The notes under the pieces: generated by a model
What the model saw: the letters and a program-made list of their open reading frames with translations, nothing else
Databases searched by the model: none
Told to the model about the DNA's origin: nothing
DNA from: Azospira inquinata
GTDB lineage: Bacteria; Pseudomonadota; Gammaproteobacteria; Burkholderiales; Rhodocyclaceae
Direction of reading: 5' to 3'
Assembly (NCBI RefSeq): GCF_018905915.1
Contig: NZ_CP064782.1
Location: 2,976,001 to 3,040,000 of the forward strand
Length of the DNA stretch: 64,000 nucleotides
Part shown: piece by piece, positions 17,045 to 25,101 of the stretch
Layout of the letters: the number at the start of each line of letters is the position of its first letter
Numbering within the stretch: the stretch's first letter is position 1
Program-made: the position numbers and the translations under genes

Positions 17045-19570
17045 ATGTCCGATCTCACCTCCCCTTCCCTCCGCTTAACCCCCGCCCAGCTGTTTACCCC
17101 CTGCAATCCGGATCATTTGCCCTTTGTCTCCAGCGACGAGCTGGAAGACCTGGGAGCGGAATTCGCCCATGACCGGGCTGTGGAGGCCCTGCGCTTTGGC
17201 CTGGAATACCGCCGATCCGGCTACAACGTCTTTGTGCTGGGGGAACCGGGCAGTGGCCGTCACGCCCTGGTACGTCGTCTCATCGGGGAAGCGGATGGGG
17301 TGGAGCCCCTGTCCGACTGGTGCTACGTCAATAATTTTGCCGATGCCACCCGGCCCCAGCTCATGCGCCTGCCCGCCGGGCGGGGCGCTAAGCTGCGGGA
17401 CGACATGCAGCATTTCGTCGCCGAGCTGGGCCCGGCTATTGCCGCCGCCTTTGAAAGCGACGAATACCGGTCCACGGTGGATGCCCTCCAGGAGGAATCC
17501 AAGCAGAAGGAAGAGGGGGCCCTGCGGGAACTGGGGCGGGAATCCCTGAAACAGGGGGTGGCCCTGCTGCGTACCACGGAAGGCTTTGCCTTCGCCCCGG
17601 CCAAGACGGACGAGGAAACCTACTCCCAGGAAGAATTCGATCAGTTGCCGGAGGAGCGCAAGGCCGCCCTGGAAAAGACCATCGCCGCCTTTGAGGAACG
17701 CTTGCACAAGCTCCTGGGCCAGTTTCCCCGGTGGCGCCGGGAATTGCAGGGCAAGGTCAAGGAAACCAGCCGGGAAGCCATGCGCCGGGCCGTGGGCCAC
17801 GCCATTGAGGAACTCAAACCCGCCTACGCCGATCTGCCTCTGGTGATCACTTTCCTGGAAGCGGTGCTCCACGACGTGGTGGAAACGGGGGATACCCTGC
17901 GGGATTCCCAGCGCCAGGAAGGGGAAATGGAAAATCTCCTCTTTTCCGGCGCCATTTCCGTCCAGCGTTATCTGGTCAATCTTTTTGTGGATAACGGCCA
18001 GACCCAGGGCCAGCCCCTGATCTGCGAAAGCCTGCCCACCTATCAGAATCTGGTGGGCCGGGTGGAGCACATCGCCCACCTGGGTACCCTGGTGGCCAAT
18101 TTCACCCTGATCAAGGCCGGGGCCTTGCAACGGGCCAATGGGGGCACCCTGGTGCTGGACGCGGCCAAGCTGCTGGCCCAGCCCTACGCCTGGGACGGTC
18201 TGAAGCGGGCCTTGCAGGCTGGGGTGGCGCGCATTGAATCCTTAGGGGAAATCTACGGCCTGGCCAGCACCCAGCAACTGGAGCCGGAAGCCATTCCCCT
18301 GGACGTGAAGGTGGTGCTCATCGGGGACCGGATGACCTACTATCTGCTGTCCGAAATGGACCCGGAATTCGCCGCCCTTTTCAAAGTGGCGGCGGATATG
18401 GAAAGCGAGGTGGAGCGCAGCAGCGACAACACGGTGCTCTACGCCCGCCTGCTGGCTACCCTGGGGCGCCGGGAAAAGCTCCGCCCCCTGACCCGGGAAG
18501 CGGTGGCCCGTTGTATCGAATACGCCGCCCGATTGGCGGAAGACCGGCAACGTCTCACCACCCGCACCCGGCTCCTGGCGGACCTGCTGCGGGAGGCGGA
18601 TTTCCGGGCTGGAAAGGCGGCCAGTCCGGTGCTGGACCGCCTCCATGTGGAACAGGCCATGGCCGCCATGATCCATCGGGCCGACCGGGTCCGGGAAAAG
18701 CAGCACGAAGCCATTTTGCGCAATACCCTGATGATCGCCACGGACGGCCAGCAGGTGGGCCAGATCAACGGCCTGGCCGCCATCGAACTGGGGGAATTTA
18801 CCTTCGCCCACCCGGTACGCATTACCGCCGCCGTGCGCATGGGGGAAGGGGACATGGTGGATATTGAGCGGGAAGTGGAGCTGGGCGGGCCCCTCCACTC
18901 CAAGGGCATGATGATCCTTACCTCCTTCCTGGCTTCCCGCTTTGGCCGGAGCACCCCCCTGTCCCTCAACGCCAGCATCGTTTTCGAGCAGTCCTACGGC
19001 GAGGTGGATGGGGATAGCGCCTCCCTGGCGGAACTCTGCGCCCTGCTGTCCGGGGTGGCCCTGGTGCCCATTCACCAATCCCTGGCGGTGACCGGCTCGG
19101 TGAACCAGTTGGGCCAGGTCCAGCCCATTGGGGCGGTGAATGAAAAAATCGAAGGCTTTTTCGACATCTGCCAGGCCCGTGGCCTGACCGGTAGCCAGGG
19201 GGTAATCATCCCCGCCAGCAATGTCCAGCACCTCATGCTGCGCCAGGACGTGGTGGCCGCCGTGGCCGATGGCCGCTTCCACATCTATGGGGTGAATGAC
19301 GTGGATCAGGCCATAGAACTCCTTACCGGCGTGCCCGCCGGGGAGCCCAATGACCAGGGCGAAGTGCCGGAAGGCACGGTGAATTATCTGGTGGCCATGC
19401 AACTCACCCAGATGGCCACCATGCGCAAGGCCCTAAGCGAACCCACGCCCCATAAACGGAAGCCCCGCAAGAAGGCGGCGGAAGGGGAAGGGGAGAAAAA
19501 GCCCCAGCCGGAGAAAAAGCCGGAGGGGGATAAAAAGCCTGGTGAGGATAAGGGGGCTGCCAGCCTTTAG
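17045..19570 (+). CDS. Lon-family ATP-dependent protease (LonB/YcbZ-like)
   Basis: An 841-residue soluble AAA+ protease of the Lon-related (LonH/YcbZ-type) family. An ATPase-like module with the P-loop GEPGSGRHA lies near residues 66-74. A long charged, probably coiled-coil insertion follows (about 135-260). The AAA region contains NGGTLVLDA and the C-terminal domain is a Lon protease domain. The catalytic Ser-Lys dyad is S658 (DGDSASLAE) and K701 (GAVNEKIEG), spaced 43 residues exactly as in classical Lon. The last 45 residues are Lys/Glu/Pro-rich and probably disordered. The P-loop has RHA instead of the usual KT/KS, so ATPase activity may be altered. It is monocistronic. Confidence 0.9.
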   Translation: MSDLTSPSLRLTPAQLFTPCNPDHLPFVSSDELEDLGAEFAHDRAVEALRFGLEYRRSGYNVFVLGEPGSGRHALVRRLIGEADGVEPLSDWCYVNNFADATRPQLMRLPAGRGAKLRDDMQHFVAELGPAIAAAFESDEYRSTVDALQEESKQKEEGALRELGRESLKQGVALLRTTEGFAFAPAKTDEETYSQEEFDQLPEERKAALEKTIAAFEERLHKLLGQFPRWRRELQGKVKETSREAMRRAVGHAIEELKPAYADLPLVITFLEAVLHDVVETGDTLRDSQRQEGEMENLLFSGAISVQRYLVNLFVDNGQTQGQPLICESLPTYQNLVGRVEHIAHLGTLVANFTLIKAGALQRANGGTLVLDAAKLLAQPYAWDGLKRALQAGVARIESLGEIYGLASTQQLEPEAIPLDVKVVLIGDRMTYYLLSEMDPEFAALFKVAADMESEVERSSDNTVLYARLLATLGRREKLRPLTREAVARCIEYAARLAEDRQRLTTRTRLLADLLREADFRAGKAASPVLDRLHVEQAMAAMIHRADRVREKQHEAILRNTLMIATDGQQVGQINGLAAIELGEFTFAHPVRITAAVRMGEGDMVDIEREVELGGPLHSKGMMILTSFLASRFGRSTPLSLNASIVFEQSYGEVDGDSASLAELCALLSGVALVPIHQSLAVTGSVNQLGQVQPIGAVNEKIEGFFDICQARGLTGSQGVIIPASNVQHLMLRQDVVAAVADGRFHIYGVNDVDQAIELLTGVPAGEPNDQGEVPEGTVNYLVAMQLTQMATMRKALSEPTPHKRKPRKKAAEGEGEKKPQPEKKPEGDKKPGEDKGAASL

Positions 19571-19669
19571 GATGGGCCTAGTAAGATGGGCCCTCTCAAA
19601 TAGATATTATGCGGGGGAGAAAACCTGAAAAATTGAAGTCAACTTTACGTTGGGTCTAGGAAGAGAATC

Positions 19670-20053
19670 ATGACTACACTTCGATCACTTCTGGAAGAAA
19701 TTAAAATGGGCCGAAAAAGATTTCGGCCAGCAAGCACTAATGAAGCCGATATGTTGGACTTCCAACCCATAGCGAAACTAATTGACTACGCGAATACCGA
19801 AGGGTTTCTGGAAAGTTATGTGCCCCATAAGGAAAGCGCAACCGGAAATTGCTGGTATGACTTGGTTGTTGTCAATGGCGGGTTAAGCCATAAAGGCGGA
19901 TTGTTCTTGGAAAAGCTGAACATTGAAACAGAGGAGAAGATCGAGAGTATCATCCAACTCAAACCAAGTATTTACGGTATCGGAATTGATTTAATTGCCC
20001 TTTGGAGAGCACTTTGGAATCGTTGGAAGAATTGGAAGAATCGTAAAAAGTAG
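19670..20053 (+). CDS. Hypothetical protein, winged-helix-like, AT-rich insert
   Basis: A 127-residue protein of unknown function. The middle (LIDYANTEGFLESYV, then LVVVNGGLSHKGGLFLEKL) has the pattern of a small winged helix in which a strand leads into an L(T/S)xKGxxFLE turn. The C-terminus is a hydrophobic, Trp-rich, lysine-capped helix (residues about 101-127) that could be amphipathic or membrane-associated. Codon use is unlike its neighbours: AGA, CGA, TCA, ATA-type and other A/T-ending codons are common. AGGAAGAG precedes the ATG. It is paired with the HEPN-like gene downstream, and together they look recently acquired. Confidence 0.62.
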   Translation: MTTLRSLLEEIKMGRKRFRPASTNEADMLDFQPIAKLIDYANTEGFLESYVPHKESATGNCWYDLVVVNGGLSHKGGLFLEKLNIETEEKIESIIQLKPSIYGIGIDLIALWRALWNRWKNWKNRKK

Positions 20054-20124
20054 GCTAATAAATTAATCAACCGGACGCGAAAAGGGGTGCGCTTTTTGAT
20101 GCCTAGTTATTTCTAAGGTTAGGC
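20051..20124 (+). repeat. Nested inverted repeats between the two insert genes
   Basis: TAGGC (20051-20055) pairs with GCCTA (20101-20105), and ATCAA (20066-20070) pairs with TTGAT (20096-20100). A weak GC hairpin followed by TTTTT lies inside. GCCTA also pairs with TAGGC at 20120-20124. This could be a terminator for the first gene or a relic of a recombination site. Confidence 0.4.
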
Positions 20125-20132
20125 GGCGGAAT

Positions 20133-20897
20133 ATGCTTCCCCCTGAATTACCTTCTCCTGTTTCGTTGCCTTGGACCGAGGCGTTGCGGTCAATTGGCGA
20201 AGTTGTGGCGCGCGCTATGCAGGCCTTCGGGGCCAACGTACTACCCTCGGTCGTTGCCCTTGCAGAAGGCATAAGGAAGCTCCCGGATGAATTGCGCCCC
20301 ATGGTTCGCTCCTTGGCTGAACGTGGCTGGTTTATTTCCGGTGAAATGGGCATGTCCGAACTGCGCCAGTTCCAACACTTGTCAGGCTCTTCTACCCCGG
20401 AAAAATTGGACGCCATGTTGGCGCAATGGATCGAGAATGAAATTGATCGTATCTATGCAACCGCTGTGCAGTATTTTCCGAAGCGTCAAGCCATATTGGC
20501 CGCCGCCTTTAATGCGCATAAAACCGGCGTATATGAACTGTCTATTCCTGTGCTTTTGATACAGGTCGAAGGCATGTGCATCGAGATTCTGGGAAGGAAG
20601 TTGTTCGCCACGAAAGATGGAATTCCGAGAACAAAAGAAGCGACAGATGCGCTAATCAACGGGGCGTTCTCTGAGGTCATTTTCCTTCCACTGAGGGAAG
20701 CAAACGGCCTTACTGCTAGCGACAATACAAGAAGCAACTGGCCCAATTCTCCCAATCGGCATGAGATTCTGCACGGCATCTCTACAGAATATCCTAGCAA
20801 GTTAAATAGCCAGAAAGCCCTTTCCTTGTTGGAGTACTTCGTGACTTTCGTTGCGGCAGAAAAGGCGGAGGCGCCAAGTGGCACATCTGCCGCTTAA
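20133..20897 (+). CDS. HEPN-type protein with R-x4-H motif, unknown function
   Basis: A 254-residue protein. The C-terminal half has the helical pattern of a HEPN-type family: AHKTGVYELSIPVLLIQVEGMC near 128-149, then NRHEILHG with R209 and H214 forming R-x4-H, then a closing helix (SQKALSLLEYFVTF). HEPN R-x(4-6)-H proteins are commonly metal-independent RNases in toxin-antitoxin and antiviral systems. The N-terminal 100 residues are Pro/Ala-rich and unassigned. The start ATG follows a GGCGGA ribosome binding site. The family match is from memory of its motif pattern; RNase activity is inference. Confidence 0.68.
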   Translation: MLPPELPSPVSLPWTEALRSIGEVVARAMQAFGANVLPSVVALAEGIRKLPDELRPMVRSLAERGWFISGEMGMSELRQFQHLSGSSTPEKLDAMLAQWIENEIDRIYATAVQYFPKRQAILAAAFNAHKTGVYELSIPVLLIQVEGMCIEILGRKLFATKDGIPRTKEATDALINGAFSEVIFLPLREANGLTASDNTRSNWPNSPNRHEILHGISTEYPSKLNSQKALSLLEYFVTFVAAEKAEAPSGTSAA

Positions 20898-21107
20898 TCC
20901 TTCTGTCAACACGGACCTTGCGTACAAGACTGCGTACGGTCGGTTACCTCCACGCTAGATTTCAAATCTCTCTCCTGCGTTTATTGAGCGCTTCGAGACC
21001 ACTGCTCCAGAGTTTGACACGAGCGGTGACGCAAAGGCGTTCAAGGACCAATGCCCAACTTCTTCTTCCGCCGGACCTGCCCGATAAAGCCGTGCAGGCT
21101 GGTGACT
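20898..21107. other. Possible decayed coding remnant at the insert edge
   Basis: One forward frame reads 16 protein-like residues after the HEPN stop, then a TAG at about 20957, then 42 more residues (beginning ISNLSPAF and ending in TAA near 21088). This could be the scarred edge of an insertion or chance. No recombinase signature is visible. Confidence 0.25.
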
Positions 21108-22004
21108 TCAGACCGTGGCTTCCATACCTTCAAAATCCACCCCACACAAAGCCAGCAGAGCCTGAATCCCGGCGCCGGGGAATTTTTCTGGGTGCATGAC
21201 TATTTGTAGTTCCCGGTCCAGTTTGAGAAACGGGGTTTCCACCGGGGCTAGCCAACCGGCCCGGAAGGGGTCTTCCAGCTCCAGGGCGGAAAGGCAGCCC
21301 AGGCCTAGGCCGGCCCGTACCGCCTGGCGGATGGCTTCCGGCTGTTCCAGTTCCAGGGACAGGTTGGGGGTGAGTCCCAGATTGCCCAGGGCCCGCTCGA
21401 AAATTTCCCGGGTGCCCGAGCCATTTTCCCGCACCACCCAGGTGGCCCGGGCCAGATCCCCCGGGGTGGCGGTGCCCCCGGCCAGGGGGTGATCCAGGGG
21501 GGCAAAAACCACCAGTCGGTCCTGGCGCCAGGGGAAATGGCGCAGCCGGGCGTTGCCCAGGGGGCCTTCGATAAAGCCCAGGTCGATGCGAAAGGCTTCC
21601 AGATCGGCCTGAACCTGTTCCGTGTTGTGCAGCTTTAAATCCACCTGGGATTGGGGGTAGCGGCGCAGTAATTCCCCCAGCACGGGGGGGAGAAGATGGT
21701 TGCCGATGGTCAGGCTGGCCCCCAGGTGGAGGAGAAAGGCCCCAGGGCCCGGGGCTGGGGCTTCCATGTCCCGCACCCGGTCCAGCACTTCCTGGGCCTG
21801 GGGTAGCAGCTGGCGGCCCGCCTCGTTGAGCAGGAGCTGGCGCCCCACTCGGTCGAACAGGCGCCGGTCCAGTTGCCGCTCCAGGTCCCCCAGGGCCATG
21901 CTGGCGGCGGCCTGGGTCAGGGCCACGGCCTCGGCGGCCCGGGTGACGTGGCCATGGGCGGCGATGGCGGCGAATACTTCCAATTGGCGCAGGGTGATTT
22001 TCAT
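21108..22004 (-). CDS. LysR-family transcriptional regulator (YeiE-like)
   Basis: A 298-residue LysR-type regulator from the start MKITLRQLEVF. Residues 3-62 form the winged helix-turn-helix (TRAAEAVALTQAAASMALGDLERQL). The effector domain follows, with the usual FIEGP and RENGSGTREIFE segments. Upstream in-frame starts would add 20 Pro-rich residues and are not favoured. It is divergent from a YeiH-family transporter, the classic YeiE-YeiH arrangement. It probably activates that gene from sites in the AT-rich gap 22080-22140. Confidence 0.9.
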   Translation of the reverse strand: MKITLRQLEVFAAIAAHGHVTRAAEAVALTQAAASMALGDLERQLDRRLFDRVGRQLLLNEAGRQLLPQAQEVLDRVRDMEAPAPGPGAFLLHLGASLTIGNHLLPPVLGELLRRYPQSQVDLKLHNTEQVQADLEAFRIDLGFIEGPLGNARLRHFPWRQDRLVVFAPLDHPLAGGTATPGDLARATWVVRENGSGTREIFERALGNLGLTPNLSLELEQPEAIRQAVRAGLGLGCLSALELEDPFRAGWLAPVETPFLKLDRELQIVMHPEKFPGAGIQALLALCGVDFEGMEATV

Positions 22005-22082
22005 GGGCGGGCGTGCATGGGAAGGGGGGATTGGGGGCGCTGATTCCCCATGGGGGGGCGCCATTTTGGGCGCCGGTCAGAA

Positions 22083-22137
22083 ATTGATAAGAATGCCTGA
22101 TTAATTTTATAAGAAATATACGTTTTACGGATCATAT
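22083..22137. promoter_or_regulatory. AT-rich divergent control region, LysR - YeiH-family gene
   Basis: An AT-rich block (tgataagaatgcctgatt, then taattttataagaaatatac) interrupts GC-rich sequence between the divergent genes. Short dyads such as TTTTATAAGAAA fit a LysR-type site overlapping a promoter. No exact operator can be fixed. Confidence 0.4.
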
Positions 22138-22182
22138 CAGGACAAGCTAATGTGCGGCCGTCTTGATACGGAAGGATGGTCC

Positions 22183-23202
22183 ATGCAGCGTCTTGCCCAT
22201 GTGTTTCCCGGTGTTCTGCTGATCGCCGGTCTGAGTCTGGCGGCCTATGTGTTGGCCGTGGGCGGCGGTCTGGCCCGTTATGGGGCCAGTTCCTTAACCC
22301 TGGCCATTGTCCTCGGAGCGGTGCTGGGCAATCTGCGGCCCCATTGGGTGACCGGTCGCTGCCACGGGGGCGTCCAGCTGGCCCAGAAAGAATTTCTGCG
22401 TACCGGGGTGGCCTTGTACGGCTTTAACCTGAGCCTGCAACAGATTCTCCAGGTGGGCAGTTCGGGCATTGTGGTGGATTTGCTCCTGGTGTCTTCCACC
22501 CTGGCCATGGGCTGGTGGATCGGCACCCGCCTGCTCAAGCTGGATAAGGAAACCGTGCTGCTTACCACGGCGGGCAGCGCCATCTGTGGGGCGGCGGCGG
22601 TGGTGGCCACGGTGCCTGTGCTGGGGGGGGATGGGGAGCGGGTGGCGGATAAAACCACCACGGCGGTGGCCACGGTGGTGCTGTTCGGCACCCTGGCCAT
22701 GGTGCTGTATCCCTTGCTCCACGCCTGGACGGGTATCGACGGGCGGGTGTTCGGCGTCTATGTGGGCTCCACGGTCCATGAGGTGGCCCAGGTGGTGGCT
22801 ATCGGTAGCACCATCGGCGGGGACACGGCCAGCAATGCGGTGATTGTGAAAATGATCCGGGTCATGCTCCTGGTGCCCTTTCTCCTGGGCCTGAGCTTTT
22901 TCTTGAGCCGTCGCCGTCAGGCTACCGGGGGTAAGGCCAAGATTGCCGTGCCCTGGTTTGCCGTGGCCTTCGTTGCCCTGGCTGGGGTGAATTCCCTCCA
23001 CTGGCTGCCTGACGCCTGGGTCCAGGCCCTGCGTCTCCTGGGCGTGCTGCTGCTGACCGCTGCCATGGGGGCTCTGGGTTTGGGCACCACGGTGGCCAAG
23101 ATGCGCAAGGCGGGCATGGGGCCCCTGTTGCTGGCGTCCGGGCTTTTTGCCCACCTGGTGCTGGTGGGGGGCGCCATTAACTGGCTGGTGGCTCGCTGGT
23201 AG
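22183..23202 (+). CDS. YeiH-family putative sulfate exporter / membrane transporter
   Basis: About 339 residues with 9-10 hydrophobic helices, of the Cons_hypoth698 (YeiH) family often annotated as putative sulfate exporters. Typical segments are FLRTGVALYGFNLSL, GSAICGAAAV and VGSTVHEVAQVVA. The start at 22183 is chosen because AAGGA lies seven bases before it; the earlier in-frame ATG at 22150 adds 11 residues. Members have been linked to sulfur-compound export, but the substrate is uncertain. The divergent LysR gene is its likely regulator. Confidence 0.88.
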   Translation: MQRLAHVFPGVLLIAGLSLAAYVLAVGGGLARYGASSLTLAIVLGAVLGNLRPHWVTGRCHGGVQLAQKEFLRTGVALYGFNLSLQQILQVGSSGIVVDLLLVSSTLAMGWWIGTRLLKLDKETVLLTTAGSAICGAAAVVATVPVLGGDGERVADKTTTAVATVVLFGTLAMVLYPLLHAWTGIDGRVFGVYVGSTVHEVAQVVAIGSTIGGDTASNAVIVKMIRVMLLVPFLLGLSFFLSRRRQATGGKAKIAVPWFAVAFVALAGVNSLHWLPDAWVQALRLLGVLLLTAAMGALGLGTTVAKMRKAGMGPLLLASGLFAHLVLVGGAINWLVARW

Positions 23203-23217
23203 GTTTGGGGCCGGTAT

Positions 23218-24081
23218 TCAATCCCCGGCCACCAATTCCCCCAGCCGGTCCGCCGCCAGGGTGACGGCCACCACGGTGAGGGTGAGGACCAGGCCCGGGG
23301 TCAGGCTGATCCAGGTCTGGCCGGAAAAGAGGTAGGGAAAGCCGTTGGCCACCAGGCGCCCCAGGGTGGGCTGACCGGGGGGTGTCCCTAGGCCCAGGAA
23401 GGATAGGGTGGCCTCCAGGGTAATGGCACCGGCGAATTCCTGGGGCAGGAGCACTAGCAGGGGGGGCAGGCAGTTGGGCAGCAGATGGCGGCGGATCAGG
23501 GCCGGGGTGGAGAGGCCCAGGAGCCGGGCGCTATCCACGTAATCCTTGCGGCTTTCCCCCAGGGCCGCGCCCCGGGCGCAACGGGCAAAGTAGGCCCATT
23601 GGGAAAGGGCCAGGGCCAGGACGATTTTGTCCAGCCCCGGGCCGGTGAGAGCCAGGAGCACCAGGGCCAGGAGCAGGGCGGGAAAGGAGAGCTGTAAATC
23701 CACCAGGCGCATGAGCAGCCCATCCACCCAGCCGCCCCGAAATCCGGCCCAGAGGCCCGCCAGGGTGCCCAGGACGGCGCCCACCAGGGTGGCGCTGCCC
23801 GCCACGGCTAGACTGAGGCCCAGGCCGTAGGCTAGGGCGGACACCATATCCCGACCCTGGTCGTCGCTGCCCAGCCAGTAGGTGAAATGGCCCGTGGAGG
23901 CCGGGCTGCCCGGGGGCAGGCGGGAATCCAGAATGTCCAGGGCCGCCAGATCATAGGGGTTCTGGGGCACCAGGCTGGGCCCAAAGAGGGCGAAGGCCAG
24001 GAGGGGCAGGCCCAGGAGGAGGGCCAGTTGGCCCCGCCGGGTGGCGAGAAAGCGGTGGAGCAAAGGCCAGGCCGCCTTCAT
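23218..24081 (-). CDS. ABC transporter permease, DppC/OppC type
   Basis: Inner-membrane permease of 287 residues for a peptide/nickel-type importer. A short cytoplasmic N-terminus leads to TM1 and the LGSDDQGRDM segment common to DppC-type permeases. The BPD_transp_1 core follows, with the EAA-type loop (KDYVDSARLLGLSTPALIRRHLLPN) that contacts the ATPase. The start codon overlaps the upstream permease stop (ATGA) and GGAAAGGA is its ribosome binding site. No ATPase gene lies in the cluster. Confidence 0.9.
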   Translation of the reverse strand: MKAAWPLLHRFLATRRGQLALLLGLPLLAFALFGPSLVPQNPYDLAALDILDSRLPPGSPASTGHFTYWLGSDDQGRDMVSALAYGLGLSLAVAGSATLVGAVLGTLAGLWAGFRGGWVDGLLMRLVDLQLSFPALLLALVLLALTGPGLDKIVLALALSQWAYFARCARGAALGESRKDYVDSARLLGLSTPALIRRHLLPNCLPPLLVLLPQEFAGAITLEATLSFLGLGTPPGQPTLGRLVANGFPYLFSGQTWISLTPGLVLTLTVVAVTLAADRLGELVAGD

Positions 24082-25049
24082 TTCCTTTCCCCTTCCCGAA
24101 CCCGGGGGTCCAGCCAGCCGTGGAGCAGGTCCGCCACCAGATTGAGGCTTACGAAGAGGGCCGCAGCCAGGAGTAGATAGGCCACCACCACGGGACGGTC
24201 CAGGGCTGCGATGGCATCGATGAGGAGCTTGCCCATGCCGGGCCAGCCGAATACGGATTCGGTGACCACGGCGAAGGCGATCAGGCTGCCCAGTTCCAGG
24301 CCCAGCACGGTAATCAGGCCGGGCCAGAGGTTGGGGAGCAGGTGGCGGAACAGTAGGGTGGGGCCGGAAAGGCCCTTGGCCCGGGCGTAATTCATGTAAG
24401 CCTGGGCGGCGATATGGCGGGCGCCGCTCCGGGTCAGGCGGATCACCAGGGCCAGCCGGGCCAGGCCCAGGCTGAAGGCGGGCAGAACCAGGTGGCGCCA
24501 GCCGTCCAGGGTGAGAATGGAGAGGGGGATGCCAGCCACCGTCACCGTGGCGCCCCGGCCCCCCGGGGGCAGCCAGCCGCCCTGAACAGCGAAAATCAGG
24601 ATCAGCAGAATGCCCACCCAGAAGGTGGGCAGGGCAAAGCCCAGGGTGGCCAGGGTGTCGATGAGGGGCACCAGACGGGAGCGGGGCTGCAGTCCGGCCC
24701 ACAGCCCCAGGGGCAGCCCCAGGCCTAGGGCCAGGAGCAGGGCTGCGAAGGCCAGTTCCAGGGTGGCGGGCAGGCGCTCCAGAATGAGGCCCAGGGCCGA
24801 TTCCCCGTAGAGGAAGGAATTGCCCAGGTCGCCCCGGCAGGCCCCGGCGAGGAAATGGCCATACTGGCGCCACCAGGGCTGATCCAGGCCCAACTGGTGC
24901 AGGATACGGGCCCGGTCGGCCTGGTCCGCCTGGGGATCCACCAGCAAATCCACCGGATTGCCGATGACGTGGATGGCGAGAAAGACCAGGGTGACCACCG
25001 CCAGCAGTACCAGCAGGCCATGGCCGAGACGGCGAAGAAAGAAGCTCAT
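24078..25049 (-). CDS. ABC transporter permease, DppB/OppB type
   Basis: A 323-residue permease with six helices. The N-terminus (FFLRRLGHGLLVLL) and the GLDQPWWRQYGHFL segment are typical of DppB. The EAA loop (AYMNYARAKGLSGPTLLFRHLLPN) contacts the ATPase. It forms the channel with the DppC-type subunit encoded immediately downstream and overlapping. Confidence 0.92.
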   Translation of the reverse strand: MSFFLRRLGHGLLVLLAVVTLVFLAIHVIGNPVDLLVDPQADQADRARILHQLGLDQPWWRQYGHFLAGACRGDLGNSFLYGESALGLILERLPATLELAFAALLLALGLGLPLGLWAGLQPRSRLVPLIDTLATLGFALPTFWVGILLILIFAVQGGWLPPGGRGATVTVAGIPLSILTLDGWRHLVLPAFSLGLARLALVIRLTRSGARHIAAQAYMNYARAKGLSGPTLLFRHLLPNLWPGLITVLGLELGSLIAFAVVTESVFGWPGMGKLLIDAIAALDRPVVVAYLLLAAALFVSLNLVADLLHGWLDPRVREGERK

Positions 25050-25101
25050 GGGCGGGGAAGGTCAGGGAAAGGGGGGCGGGGTGGCCGGGGCAAGGAGGGG
25101 C

